Origin: Ampelocalamus luodianensis
Lineage: Eukaryota; Streptophyta; Magnoliopsida; Poales; Poaceae
Direction of reading: 5' to 3'
Assembly: GCA_036346255.1 (NCBI GenBank)
Contig: JAYEVH010000359.1
Location: 62,001 to 126,000, forward strand
Length of the DNA stretch: 64,000 bases
Numbering within the stretch: position 1 is the stretch's first letter; the number at the start of each line of letters is the position of its first letter. Below the pieces are notes generated by a model. The model saw only the letters and a program-made list of their open reading frames with translations, searched no databases and had not been told where the DNA came from. Positions 21,242 to 33,392 of the stretch are shown piece after piece. A program made the position numbers and the translations under genes.

Positions 21242-22435
21242 AAGTATATGTCCCTAACAACTACTAGGATGTGGTGGTTCAAAAGTCGCTCACACAAGCC
21301 TTCTATCGAATTCTTACCAATTCTCACCAAGCAAACCGGGGTGATTGGCAACCAGCGGTGTCAATGTATCTCCGAAGATTGGATGGAGCGATTGCCAAGT
21401 GAAGTTCAGCTTGTACGGTGTAGAAAAGATGTAGCTGGGAAGGCTCAAGTATGGTAGCAATTGATTAGCAACAATCAAATCAAAAAATGCAAGCTGAAAA
21501 ATTGTTCAACGACGGTTAGTGCTGGTCCTAGGCTAGACTGTACTAGAGACGTGAGTCTAGAACACAAAAGAAAGCACGGTGCGACAGAAACTAGAGAACG
21601 TTGCACACGGAGTTTGGAAGCTCGAAAAAGGATGTCATCTTCACAGGGAACCTTAGAATCACTTGTAAAAGGGCTCTGTCAATTTGAGCGAATTCTGAGA
21701 AATTTGATGTTTTGTCGCTCTTTTTTTTTGCAAATCTGCACCTCACTCAAAATTCTTCAAATTCCTCTTCCGGGCCTAGGGAGGTATATGGGTCACAAAC
21801 TTTTTGTAAAAGGCAAGGGTAAATAGGTAATTAAAAGATTGCATTGCCGAAGTCAGATAAATCTTATGTTTCCTTCTGGCAGCACGAAAACAACCTCTTC
21901 TTTTTCTCTTTTTTTCCCCTTTTTTCTTATTTTTCTTTTCTGTCACAAACCGAAACGAACTTTTATTCTTGGTTAGGGTTTCCCGTGGTGTGGCGGCGGC
22001 AGGACGATAGTGACTTGCCGTGGCAGGAGGATGGTGGCCACGGTAGGACGTGGCAAGGGATGGCAGCATCGCTGGTGGTCGCGACAACAGCTTTGGTGGC
22101 CGCAGCAGCGCGAAGGCAGGAACATCAGCGGTTCTGCCGGGCGCGACAAGGACTGTTAATGGTGGAGGTAGGTGGCAGATTGAACCCAACCACAACGGTG
22201 TGACCAAACGTGAGAACTCAAAACTCTAAAGGAACTAGACACTAAGACCAGCAAAGGACATGACGATGCAACCAAAAGTTCAATAATGCAAATGCACTGA
22301 AAAGAAAGATGCAATGGTGCAATCGGTCTTGGACAGATAGGTGATCTAATCCTATATTTTTTTTGGCTTTTTCTGGACTTTCGGAATTAAGCAACCTAAC
22401 TACGAAAAAAGTAAATTCTCACCGAGCAACCTTGA
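21242..22435 (-). other. Element G leader
   Basis: About 1.2 kb of noncoding leader between PBS and gag. The last 200 bp before gag closely match the leader of A. Open frames at 21776-22207 are compositional (GC-rich tract) and resemble nothing I know. Confidence 0.6.
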
Positions 22436-22447
22436 GCTTTGATACCA
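22436..22447 (-). other. Element G primer-binding site
   Basis: Minus strand TGGTATCAAAGC, one base from the initiator-Met-tRNA site, two bases after the LTR end. Confidence 0.85.
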
Positions 22448-22449
22448 CT

Positions 22450-23422
22450 TGATGCAGGTAGGGTGCCCGATCTTTCGATGAGATTGGTAAATATTGATTT
22501 TGGTGGAGGTGATTCTCGTAATCCGACTACAACCGTACGATGATGACACTTGCACCTTAGCAATCGTTGAACCAACTTTAACCTGAACACGAGGTTCAAT
22601 TCCTGCGAGCAATCAAAGAACTAGCAAGAATAAAACATAGGCAATCTGATATTGCAAATAGGAATTGTAGTGCAGATGGTATTAAAAAACAAATGTGGGA
22701 TCCTGAAGGCTGTCTTGACAGGTGATCGTCCATCACAACTGACTAACAGAAGTTTGCACAATGGCTAAACCTAAACTCAACAAAATCCGAGTTCTAGCAA
22801 AGGGAGGCGGCAACTCCTATATGGGAAGACAACCAGGGGTGGCGGCCAGGGAAGTGGACGCATGCCCCTAGGGTTACAAGGCCCATGGGCCCAAGCGGAG
22901 GTGGCGCAGCACCCTTTTGACTCGGGCTCGAAAACAACGTGGCTTGTTTTGCTAATTGTGGCTGGCTCGGCTGGAATTTGAAGATGAGTTTGGATCTATT
23001 GGAAAGTAGACTTGAGAAGCTTCCAATGAAGTCCAAGAACATCCCAAACGAAATCCGTATGAAGAAGTTATGGCCGTTTGAACTTAGTGTTGTCGCAGTA
23101 GTCTGAATTCGAATCCAGAACAAGCCAAACTCGAACTCTTGCTTGGCTCGGACTCAAAGTGACGTGGTGACCTCCAATATGCCTTCCATGCTTATCCATG
23201 ACTTCACATACCTCTCCTTGGTCTATTCCCATGTTCCTAAGAACAATTAAATTACTTGTATTAGGTAACGGTCTATTCTTAGTAATATATAAACCTATGA
23301 ACGAATTCACTTGGTGATTAAGTTGGCGATTACGAGCTTAAGTAATTGGTCCTTGTAAAACTGGTTATAGATCAGTTGTGTGTGTAGGCGCAGTTGTACC
23401 TAAGTTAGGGATGTCCTCATCA
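22450..23422 (-). repeat. Element G 5' LTR
   Basis: Minus-strand LTR TGATGAGGACATCCC..CCTGCATCA, 973 bp. Its 3' half matches the LTR of A. To its right lies LTR fragment L, so G probably inserted into L. Confidence 0.85.
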
Positions 23423-24109
23423 GAACCAGTTTTGCAATTTTGATGCTAAGAAACCTATTTCTGCAATTAAAGTGATAGCACATGCCCAAATTAAAAAAAC
23501 ATTCCAGCTCCCTTGGCCATACAAGCAGCAGTAGCAGCAGACCCATGCATAAGGAATCTGCCTTGCCATCCTTTCCTTTTCTCCCTCTCTCTCTATCTCT
23601 GTGCTTTGGCATGCAAGATGCAAGATGCGTAGGCCGCAAATCACGCTAGCCGGTGAGGAGAGATGGCAAGAATCGGCGTGATATGTTGAAAAGACACAGC
23701 AGAGCTATAGCTACGCAATGGCTAAGCTAGTGTAGGCTGCAAGTAGCTAAGCGTCGCATGCATGCCGGGTGCACAAGACATGAAGGGCGGAGTGCGGCAA
23801 AGGGCACAGCAAGCACACCTGCCGCAACCGGCCGACGGGAGGAGAAGCAGATGGATGCGCAGTGAAAGGGTCACGTGGGAGGAAACCAGAGAAATATAAA
23901 CAGGTATTAGTTGGGCTAGGGTTTAGGCTAAAAGCCCATTTTGGTTCGTACTCTAAGTTGGATTAGGCTCGATTAGGATTTAATTACACCCACCCCGGCC
24001 CTAGAGGCCCAATTAGCGCACGATAATTTTTTCTTTTCTTAATTTTCCTTTCCAAACTCCAAATTGCTCATTTCTATTTCTTTGATATTTAAACAGGGTA
24101 TTACAATTT
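23423..24109 (-). repeat. LTR fragment L (gypsy, minus)
   Basis: Begins TGTAATACCCTG on the minus strand at about 24109 and runs to the G insertion. It has the 'gggcctctagggcc' and 'aaaccctagccc' blocks typical of the J/F type of LTR and a TATA-like tatatttc at about 23895. The remainder is not in the window. Confidence 0.6.
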
Positions 24110-24689
24110 GCTCGCCATGTTTTTGTTCTACATGCTCCTCAATGAGATGTATTAGCATGCATGAAACTAATGAATTTTGCATAATGATTGGCGGTTTCGC
24201 AAGTGTATTGTTGAAATTCAATGGTAATTTGCCAGCTGTTTTGTATTCCAATATCTAAGTGCAGTCGATATTTTCTAAAGCTATACAAGTTTATATACGT
24301 AGATAATACAAGTAGTATATGCTATACATACGATAGTACCATAAATCAAGAACAATGTTTATCTTTTCTTTTAAGGTTCAAAGGCATTATTCTTGGTCCA
24401 TCTTTTCTATCTGTCATAATTTGTTTTCCATTCATTTATAGTTTGAATCTAAATGTTCAGGTAATTCTTTGTTTTCATTCTTAATTACGATCTTTTGTCT
24501 ACTTTTTCGTAGTCACTTCGTGTACATAATTTGTTTTACGTTTCTCTTATGCATTATCTTTCTTACTTGTTTTTGGCTTATAAATTGCTCTTGATTTCCA
24601 GTTATGCTTCGAGTCTTAGAGCTTTATAGGTTGTAGCTGTGGGAAGCCAAAAGACATGTGATAGGCTCAAGGTAACATTGGAAGTAAAC
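24110..24689. other. Unassigned AT-rich stretch
   Basis: About 580 bp that I cannot place in any element. On the minus strand, 24110-24257 is open and follows a splice-acceptor-like 'tgcacttag', so it could be an exon remnant interrupted by LTR L. Nothing in it is recognisable. Confidence 0.3.
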
Positions 24690-24962
24690 AAAGCATATCA
24701 CTAACCGTCTGTGTTATACTTATCACAAACAGTTCCTTTGGAATCGTCTGTGATACATAACTATCATAGACAGTTTGTAAATAGAGCTATACGTGATAAT
24801 TCACAGACGGTTCTTATGAAGAACTATCTGTGATAATCGCAGACATCACAAATGGTTATTATTAAGAATCATTTGTAAATTATCACAGACGGTTCTATTT
24901 ACAAACCGTCTGTGATATTGTTACGTCACACACGGTTCTTAATAAGACCCGTCTGTGATATG
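24690..24962. repeat. Left subterminal repeats of CACTA-1
   Basis: Several copies of 'tatcacagacggttc' and its inverse 'gaaccgtctgtgata', paired as short palindromes. They are the expected transposase-binding repeats of a CACTA element. Confidence 0.85.
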
Positions 24963-25348
24963 CAGGCATTATAAATACTCAGCCATCCCGACAGACCCCG
25001 CTCCTAGTGCCTCCACCCCCTTCCCATTTGAGCCGCCACCCCTGCTGCCCCCTCCCCAATTGCGCCACCTTAGAGAGGAGAAGGAAGGGAGGGAAGGAGG
25101 CAGGGAGGAGAAGGAAAGGAGGAAGCTAAAGAGAGGAGGAAGGGAGGAGAAGGAGAGGAGGAAGAAAGTAAGGAGGATCTCACAGGATAATTGGGATTTT
25201 CGTCGTGAGCTCTGAGGGTAACGATCTGTAACCCTTTATATTTGCTTTAGGTTAATCGCTAATCAATTTTAGTATGTTTTGTCACTAGGAAGAGTACTTG
25301 CGGTTTGTTAATCTAATTTAACACTAATTTGTTGTGTGCGTAGCGTAG
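24963..25348 (+). other. CACTA-1 transcript leader and putative first intron
   Basis: A C-rich stretch (24980-25070) and a GA-rich 'gaggagaaggaagg' tract (25070-25170) lead to an AT-rich segment with an intron-like end before the transposase ATG at 25349. The open frame here is compositional. Confidence 0.45.
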
Positions 25349-28300
25349 ATGGACCGAAACTGGATGTCTGGTGACAACCGTGTGAGTGAAAAGTACATTA
25401 ATGGCGTGTTTGCTTTTAGAAGAGCCGCCGAGCAGGATACGTTGAAGAAGGGGATAAAATTTATGTATTGTCCATGCATTGATTGCGGTAATATGAAGAT
25501 ATTTAACAATCCAGCGCAGATCCAAGCGTACTTGATTTAGAGGCGTTTCAAAAAGGGGCATACATGTTGGATCAGTCACGGTAAAGAGCATATTATACAG
25601 GAAGTTAATAATAACGACATCGCCGAGGAAGTCAACGATATGCCGGATGTGGACTGTGGTGTTGATGAGGATAGGTCACACGATGACAATCTGGATCAGA
25701 TTCTACACGATGCAGAAAGGAACTACGGTGAGAGAGAGTTTGGTAAATTCGAGGGCTTAATGGAGGACTCGGGGAAGCCTTTGTTCACTGGCTGCAAGCC
25801 AGAATACACAAGGTTGTCATCCGTGCTTGAATTACTGAAATTGAAGGCAAGCAATGGTTCGTCCTACAAGAGATTCATGGCGTTGTTAGGTCTCCTAGCA
25901 GATATCCTTTTGGAGGGAAACGTGTTGCCCAACACCACCTACCAAGCCAATAAGGTTCTTTGTCCATTGGGAATGGAAGTGGAAAGAATACATGCATGTC
26001 CAAACGATTGTATCCTCTACCATAAATAGTATGCAGATATCTTAGCAGGTGGTCCTTACTTCACCTTAGCAATATTCTACCGTAAAGAATACTGCTAAGG
26101 TGAAGTAAGGACCTCCTACTAAGATGTTGTGGTATCTGCCTATAATCCCACGTTTGAAGCATTTATTTGCGAACCGAAAGGAGGCAAGATTGCTACGTTG
26201 GCACTTGAAGGATCATAAGAAAGATGGAAATCTAAGACACCCTTCTGATTCTGCCTAGTGGAGAAACTTTGATCGGATCTTCGAAGAGTTCGGTGCGGAA
26301 CCGAGGAACATAAGGTAGGGTTGAGTACAGATAGAATGAATCCTTTCGGTAACATGAGCAACCGACATAGCACCTAGCACATGAATCTATGTATGTACAG
26401 TCTTCCTTCTTGGCTGTGTATGAAGCGGAAGTACATTTTGATGTCACTACTTATCCAAGGGCCAAAGAAACCTAGAAATGATATTCATGTGTACCTAGAA
26501 CAATTGTTGAAAGATCTTGTGACACTATGGAACGAAAGGGTACACGTATGGGATGCGTACAAATGAGAGAACTTCACTTTACGTGCCATGTTGTTCTGCA
26601 CCATCAATGATTTTTCTACCCTTGGTAACCTGTTGGGGTTCAATACAAAAGGAGCCAAAGCCTGTTCACATTGCTTAGATGGTATCGAGAGTGCATGACT
26701 GGAAAACTCGCGTAAAACTATGTATATGCGTCACCGTAGGTTCTTTCCTAGGATTCACCCATACCGCAAGATGAAGAAATAATTCGACGGAAATAAAGAG
26801 GGCGGTTCAGCTCTAAGGGTTTTTAGAGGGAAAGAGATCTATGATATGGTTAAGGATATCGATGTTGTGCATAGGAAGGGATGAAAATTAAGGACCCATT
26901 AGAAGAATATCTGGAAGAAGCGGTCAATTTTTTAGAACTTGCCTTATTGGGAGAACTTAGAAGTTCGTCACTGCATCGATGTCATGCACGTGGAGAATAA
27001 TGTTTTTGATAGCTTAATTGGTCTCTTACTGAACATTTGTGGCAAAACAAATAATGGTGTTAACACACGGCGTGACTTGGTTGATATGAACATAAGGACC
27101 AAGTTAGCACCAAAAGAGACCGATAAAGGATGAACGTACCTTCCCCCAGCTTGCTACACTCTGTCCAAGGCCAAGAGAAATAAACTGTGCCAGAGCTTGC
27201 ATGGTGTGAAAGTTTCGTCCAGTTACTCCGCCAGCATTAAGAAACTTGTTTCTATGGAAGATTTAAAATTAATTGGTATGAAGTCTCATGATTGTCATGT
27301 GTTGATGACACAAATACTTCTTGTTGCAATTAGGAATATCTTGCCGAACAAGGTCCGAGTAGAAATCTTGAGGTTGTGTTATTTCTTTAACTCAATTGCT
27401 CAGAAGGTCATCGAGCCCGAAGTACTAGATGCTCTGCAGGCCGAGGTGATGACGACTCTATGTCATCTTGAGTTGTATTTCCCTCCGTTACTTTTCAATA
27501 TCATGGTCCATCTCATTGTTCACCTTGTGAAAGAGATAAAGATATACGGCCCTGTGTTCGTACGTCATATGTACCCGTTCGAGAGGTACATGGGAATTCT
27601 CAAGTCCTACGTACGGAATCGATCTCAATCGGAGGGTAGCATCATCGAAGGTTATGCAACCGAAGAGGTTATTGATTTCTGTGTCGACTACATGGCTCAG
27701 GTGAAACCAATAGGTGTGCCTCTATCTCGTCATGAGGGGAGACTAGAGGGTATCGGGACCATCGGAAGGAAAACAATCACTCTCAATCTGGATACGTACA
27801 CTCAAGCCCTTTTCACTGCCTTGCAACACATGACCCAAGTGTCCCCTTATATCGACGAGCACAAAGACACGGTACACCAATAGAATCCAGACTGGTCAGA
27901 GGTTTGGATCACGAGAAAGCACAACTGTCGGTTCAACGAATGGTGAAAGGTGTGATTCACTGAAAGATCATCAAGTGATGATACACTACTATGGTTGGCA
28001 AAAGGATCAAAATTTACAATTGCGACATGGCAAGGATACGACATAAATGGGTACACATTTTATCCGACAGCTCAAGATAGAAAGAGCACAGTCTAGAACA
28101 GCGGTGTCCGCATAGATGCATTTCACAAGTAATTTAATACCACTAGGCCACGTGGGTTGAACTCCTACTATAGCTTCATAGAGGAGATTTGGGAGCTCGA
28201 CTATGTACTTTTCAAGATCCCCCTGTTTCGATGCCATTGGGTTAAACTTTCGTATGGTGTGAAGGTCGACAAGTACGGTGTCACTACTGTAGGCCTTAAA

Positions 28301-28663
28301 CATGTTGGATACAAGGATGAATCATTTATACTCGCTAAGCAAGTTGTTCAAGTTTTTTATGTAACGGACTCGACAAATAAGAACCATCACGTAGTTCTTC
28401 ATGGAAAAAAAGGATTGTTGGAGTTGAAAATGTCGTGGATGAGGAAGAGTACAATCAATTTGATGAGTTACCTCCTTTCGGAGATGGCATCAAGATCGAG
28501 GAAGAACCCAATGAGGAAGTTAGCTATATGCGCGTCGATCATCATGAAGGGCTATATTTTAATTGAGAATTTATTCCATTGTAATTTATTCCATAACATG
28601 AGACATGATCTGTATTTTCTACTGTTGGTTATTATTTCATTGTCAATGTGGACTTCATTGTAA
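25349..28663 (+). pseudogene. TNP2-type CACTA transposase, decayed
   Basis: Plus-strand transposase of a plant CACTA element. In order: N-terminal transposase-associated domain ('MDRNWMSGD', 'CPCIDCGN', 'TCWISHGKEH'; 25349-25600); an acidic linker; the TNP2 core ('MALLGLLADILLEGN', 'CPNDCILYHK', 'LWYLPIIPRLKHLFANR', 'SLPSWLCMKRKYILM', 'CIDVMHVENNVFDSLIGLL'; 25860-27130); a DUF4218-like domain (27190-27880, with 'VRHMYPFERYMGILKSYVRN'); and a DUF4216-like domain ('SFIEEIWELDYVLFKIPLF', about 28150-28420). A stop at 25538, frameshifts, and an inverted duplication replacing the expected Cys-pair segment at 26033-26139 make it non-functional. Introns may account for some breaks. Domain names come from family knowledge. 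Confidence 0.85.
26033..26139. repeat. Inverted duplication (hairpin) inside the transposase
   Basis: Long near-perfect inverted repeat: the left arm 26033-26078 (ggtccttacttcaccttagc) is the reverse complement of the right arm about 26084-26139 (gctaaggtgaagtaaggacc), with a loop of about 6 bases. The right arm reads through as transposase ('LWYLP'), so the left arm is the inverted copy. It lies where TNP2 normally has its next Cys-containing stretch after 'CPNDCILY'. Confidence 0.85.
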
Positions 28664-28740
28664 TGTGGAATGGTAATATTATGCACTTGTACAACCTATT
28701 TGACTCATGTCCTAATATGTCAAATATGATGGACTTAATG

Positions 28741-29003
28741 TCTCCCAGGTTCCATAATAGCATATCACAGACGATTCTATTATGGAACTGTCTGTGATAA
28801 GTAATCACAGACGGTTCCATAATAGAACTGTTTGTGATATGGTCGCATAGATTACTTATCACAGACGGTTCTATTATGGAACCGTCTGTGATAAGTAATC
28901 ACAGACGGTTCCATAATAGAACCATCTATGATATGGTCGCATAGATTATTTATCACAGACGGTTCCATAATAGAACCGTTTGTGATATCCCTTTATTAGT
29001 AGG
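28741..29003. repeat. Palindromic CACTA subterminal repeats
   Basis: Five to six palindromic units 'atcacagacggttccataatagaaccgt..' in alternating orientation, spaced by 'ggtcgcatagatta'. They end with tgatatccctttattagtag, resembling the right terminus of CACTA-2. They could be the right end of CACTA-1 or the promoter-proximal repeats of CACTA-2. Confidence 0.8.
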
Positions 29004-30278
29004 GTACCGCTAGGGTTTGCGCCCTTACACGACACTTCCCCTCACAAGCGCCTTACTCCTCACTCGCCCATTCACCTCCCCACCCGAGCACACTAGACCT
29101 CGATGTCGTCGTCGCCCAAAGCCTCCTCCCCGACAGTTGGCCCCGACCTCGACGACGCCCAACTGCCCCCTGCTTTGTAGCAAGCTCTGGTCACTCCCTA
29201 CTTCGTTGCCAGCTCCGACCACCCTTATTACATCCCCAGCCCCGATTCCCCTTCTCCCCGTCGCCGACGCCCCTACTACTCCTCGGGAGCGACTCACCTT
29301 CGACTCTGCCTCTACTTCTAGCCCCGAGTTACGGGCCTCCTCCTTCCCCTTGTCTCTCCTCCTCCCCCACCGCCACTCGAAGCCCCAAGGTACATCTCCC
29401 CTCCTCCTTGTTGCTCCTTTTCCTGGTAGTGCTTAAGGATCATGTGACATCCTAATAATACCAGCATAAAGAAAATACATTCATATGCTTGTCCAGTATG
29501 ATGAAAATAACTGCATGTGCACCCATGCTGTGTCATATATTCAATTATTATCGAGTAGTAAGATGCATATTCGTAGCAATATTTCATAATGTGCTTTAAA
29601 ATATTTCCTAGGCAAAAGTTCAATCAATATCTTATGTACAATATGAATAAGTGCTACTGCTAACCCTTACAAGAAGTGCATGTGAGCTTATAAGCACGTC
29701 CTGGAAATAATGCGCTGAGATGTTAGCATGTGTTTTCTTTCAAAATACACTACAAAAGAACATTTACAGCAGAACCAAAAAGAAAAATAGTAGCAGTTGA
29801 AAATAAACAATGCATTTAGCCAATTTTAAGGCTATTTATGGTATTACTCCTAGTCTACGTTTACTCTTGTTTGTATCCTTGTACTATATATATGGCAAAA
29901 TTAGATATATGCCAGCACAAATAACATGGTGAATGTATTGGAGACTTCCTTGAGTAGTACATCCTATATATGATTTCATTTGTTGTGAATGTATTGTCTA
30001 TTGATGTGAATGTATCCTTTGATACTATTTGAGTAATAGTTACTATGCTTAAATAGTGAGCAATGTTAATTATATATAGCACTTCTATTTGTTTATATAG
30101 TTAATTGGTTGGGTAGCATCTATTTTTTCTCTATAAAATATGTTTCCAAGGAAAATTATCTTCAAAAATACCTAGTGGATATCAACTTGCAATCTATTTT
30201 ATTTAAACTCTTAGCGTTTTGAATTCTTAAATTTTAGTTTACTGCGTATGTAACTTATATAGATAGCAAGTAAGCGAG
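29004..30278 (+). other. Leader and putative intron of the CACTA-2 gene
   Basis: C-rich leader (29010-29440; its Pro/Thr-rich open frame is probably compositional) followed by about 800 bp of AT-rich, intron-like sequence up to the coding exon at 30279. The layout mirrors the leader of CACTA-1. No other gene seen. Confidence 0.4.
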
Positions 30279-30760
30279 ATGGTGTTCGCACCGTCTTCGC
30301 CGCCATCATCGACATCGTCAAGGAAAGTGGTACATAAGCGAGATGGCAGAGGAATATCGAAATTGCCTATGGGACGAATGACCATCACAGAGGTTAGTGC
30401 TGTTGGGGTCCCTCTAAGTCCCAAGAAAGCAGCGGCGACATTCCAGACCATCTGCGGGATACTTGGAAGGGAACAAGTCCCCATCACCACACTAAGCTGG
30501 AAGTCTCTGACGGACATAGAGATAGGCCAGCTATGGACTGATATTTCAAGCTCGTTCACTATCCCAAAAGCAGACCAGGCACGCATGAAATGGCAAGCGT
30601 TGCTCGCGATGGAACACGCGTGGAGGACCTTCACGAGCACGCTTGTCACGAAGTACGTGAACACGGGTCGGATGCCCTTCACGAAGTATAAATTTTTGTT
30701 GCGGGATATATGGGAGTCCTTTGGCGAATGAAGAGGATGGCCGAATTTTAGAAGCAAAGT
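30279..30760 (+). pseudogene. CACTA second-gene N-terminal exon, split by element E
   Basis: Plus-strand frame of 150 codons (30279-30731). It matches the conserved protein encoded beside the transposase in grass CACTA elements: 'GRMTITEVSAVGVPLSPKKA', 'TFQTICGILGREQVPI', 'MKWQALLAMEHAWRTFTSTL', 'KYVNTGRMPFTKYKFLLRD'. Homology continues in the shifted frame after the tga at 30729-30731 to 30760, where the LTR of E starts. The C-terminal half, with a protease-like domain, is at 52850-54960. The N-terminal frame itself is intact. Role in transposition not established. Confidence 0.75.
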
Positions 30761-32429
30761 TGTCACATCCCCAAGTTAATAAAAAGGACTATTATGCATC
30801 TCATCAGCATGCATCATTATTTTCCAGCATTTACTTTATATATTGCACTTGGAAAATCTCAAACAAAGATTAAACTCACATTTCAAATTTGAACTCCAAC
30901 TAAAAACAACACCAAAAACTTGTATACATCCTCTAGAACTAATTTATTAAAATATTAGATTAATTATCATGAATTAATATAATTTTCCCAAATTTTTGGG
31001 ATTGGTTTCGACCCTCAAAATATTCAAACACAATTTAATAGCCTACACTAAGTTGAATTTATATTATATGAAATATATCTTGAACAGTAGGGTTTAAGAA
31101 TTTTAATGGGCACTAGACCTTCCCAGCAACTACCTTGATTTATTTCATGATTTTAGGAATTTTATTCCTATTTTTAAGGCCTCGGTCAAAGTAGATAAGA
31201 TAAATTAATTCACAGTCAATCCCAAGATCCAAACTAGTCGGCACTGTTATTTGGACTCGATTCCGACCTGAGCCACTTGGCTAAACCAAGCCAACTAAAA
31301 CGTACCGACCCGGACCACTCTCGTGCCCGTGCCACTTTGTGCCACTGACATCCCAGGCCCACCTGTAAGACCTGTCTTCTTCCTCTTGTTGGCATTCGCA
31401 CAGGCATCGCGAGCCACACGGCCGCGCTTGTCTGCTCCGTGCCGTTGGTGAGCCTTCAGCTCCGTGAGCCACCGTCGCATGCAACCACTCCTGGAGCTTC
31501 ACCTAGTGACGCCACCTCCATTGCCGTCATCGCCCAGGCATAATACCCCCTCTATGCCCTTCGACTTCTCCTCTGTTGACTGAGGAGGGGGAAGCTCTTG
31601 TGAGTTCATCTCCTGGGTAAGCTTCCATCTAGTGGTTCCTCCCTACTTTGTGATCCATCCCGTTTCCATTTTAGCTGAATTCAGCTTTGTGTAGTTGCTT
31701 GTAGCTCTCGGACCTCACCACTGTGCTCTCGACCGCTCTAGTGCGCGCACCGAGCGACACCCTCTTTTTGGGCATTTCATCGCCGGTGAGATTCTTGCTC
31801 GTTCTTGTGTGTCAGGACGTGTCTATGAGCATAAGTAAGAATTCCCCTCAACCAATTTTTTTATTGCATGGTAGGGGCTCGCAAATTTGGATCTTGACCT
31901 TTTGTCGGCCGAAAGCCCTTTTCAACGTCCTTTGTCAAATCGGGTAAGTCATTTACCAACTCCATGTATTGATACCATCTCCATCACTTCCTGTAGCCTT
32001 CCCATCCTTTTCTTATTGGGTTGCTTGCACAGATTGTCTCCTCCGCATTGAGCCGTACCGCCGCCATCATCTTCTCCAGTGCCGGCACAGCTCCGACCAC
32101 CTCCAGGCTTCTCCGAGCACCCTCCTAGCTCAGGTAGCACTCTAATAGTCCCTAGGAGCTCAGGCACACGCTTAAGAGGACAATGTGGAGCTTTATTGTG
32201 TTTTGCATTTTTCCGTAGTTGTAGCGCCGCCCCTCTCCGACTAGCCGTTGGTATGGGCTATATTAACTGTCATCACCACCACCCACTTGTGTGCAGTACT
32301 ATTGTAGACCTTTTCATACCCTTGGTCGGCTCCGTCGTGGCGCGTAGCGCCGGCGAGCCGCCGAGGAAGCGCGCAGGCTGTAAAATCCTGTTGTCGTAAG
32401 CCACGACCTCTTCATGGTTGTTTTGCAAA

Positions 32430-32610
32430 GACAACCTTAAGGACCACTCCCATGGTCATTTTGCAAAGACCACTCCCAGGACCTCCTTCCTGGTCGTTTT
32501 GCAAAGACCACCTCAGGACCTCCCTCGTGACCATTTTACAAAGACCACCCTCTGGCCATTTTTGCAAAGACAACCCTAACGACCTCCCTCTGGTCTTTTT
32601 GCACATACCA
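32430..32610. repeat. 'TTGCAAAGACC' minisatellite in E LTR
   Basis: About four imperfect units of 40-50 bp, each with 'ggtc.ttttgcaaagacca' followed by 'ggacctccctc' text. The same motif builds the larger array in LTR I (61204-61430). Confidence 0.8.
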
Positions 32611-33271
32611 AAATCCGAAAATGAATTATTTGCACACTGGAAATTGTATTAACTTGATAAATGCATAATTTATTCATTTTAACTCCAAAAATAGTGAAAC
32701 TAATTTTGATAATTTTCACTTTTAATGAACTTTATTTTAAAATAGGTTTCAAACATGTCCCTGTAACAGAGAAGGTAGTTTTTGAAAATAATCCATTAAC
32801 TCCATTATGTTTACAATAGAAAAAGGCTGATAACTTTGAAAATGCATAACTAATTCATAAAAACTCCAAATGAGATGAACCAAATTATTTCGAGCTTATA
32901 TTATTCTTCTCTATTTAATTCCTTTATACTCCACTACTATGAAAATTTTAATCAAATAATTAAAATCATCAAATAGTAATAGATCCTAATTAAATGGGAA
33001 TTTCCGGAAAACTAAAATTCCAACTGCCATAACTCTCACATACTAAATCCAAATGGAATAATTCTTTCACCTAAATTCATCTAAAATTATGATTTAACTA
33101 CTGTAGAAAAATCATGCATTTTTTTAGCACTTTGATTTTTGATGTATTTCTCTGTGTTTATCGGTATCTTTATTCTATAGATTAGGCGATTAATATTATT
33201 TGATGCGTTCATCGAGAGTGAACAACTGATCTACCAGCAAGGCAAGCATCCTTTGAACTTTCTTTTGCATC

Positions 33272-33392
33272 ATGTTTGATCCCAGTTTTGTTAGGTTAGA
33301 GCAATGATAATTGCTTGCATGCTATTTTGGTAATGTTTGATCCCAGTTTTGTTAGGTTAGAGCAATGATAATTGCTTGCATGCTATTTTTGT
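33272..33392. repeat. 61-bp tandem duplication in E LTR
   Basis: Two nearly identical copies (33272-33332, 33333-33392) starting atgtttgatcccagttttg. Confidence 0.9.

Larger units (their letters stand above)
24690..29003 (+). mobile_element. CACTA-1 DNA transposon with decayed transposase
   Basis: About 4.3-kb CACTA (En/Spm) element: left subterminal repeats (24690-24962), C-rich leader, decayed TNP2-type transposase (25349-28660) and right subterminal repeats ending tgatatccctttattagtag (about 29003). Both outermost termini are eroded: the left has lost a recognisable CACTA, and the right reads TTAGTAGgg where the intact CACTA-2 terminus has gtagtagtg. The right boundary is therefore provisional. 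Confidence 0.75.

Noticed and set aside
21776..22207. 143-codon minus and 119-codon plus ORFs facing each other
   Set aside because: They overlap on opposite strands of a GC-rich stretch within the G leader. Neither resembles a known protein and the leader position argues against a gene.
27197..27883. 228-codon plus-strand ORF considered as a separate gene
   Set aside because: It is the DUF4218-like region of the CACTA transposase, in register with the surrounding TNP2 fragments.
28741..29003. Regularly spaced palindromic repeats considered as a CRISPR-like array
   Set aside because: Units alternate in orientation, spacers are repeats themselves, and the motif is the CACTA subterminal repeat in a plant nuclear context.
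29017..29436. 139-codon Pro/Ser/Thr-rich plus-strand ORF
   Set aside because: Low-complexity composition in a C-rich leader following CACTA repeats. The leader of CACTA-1 has a similar C-rich tract, and no domain is visible.
31281..31502. Overlapping minus-strand ORFs in a GC-rich stretch
   Set aside because: Located in the E LTR, repeated with changes in the 3' LTR (48962-49248), with no conserved frame or domain.
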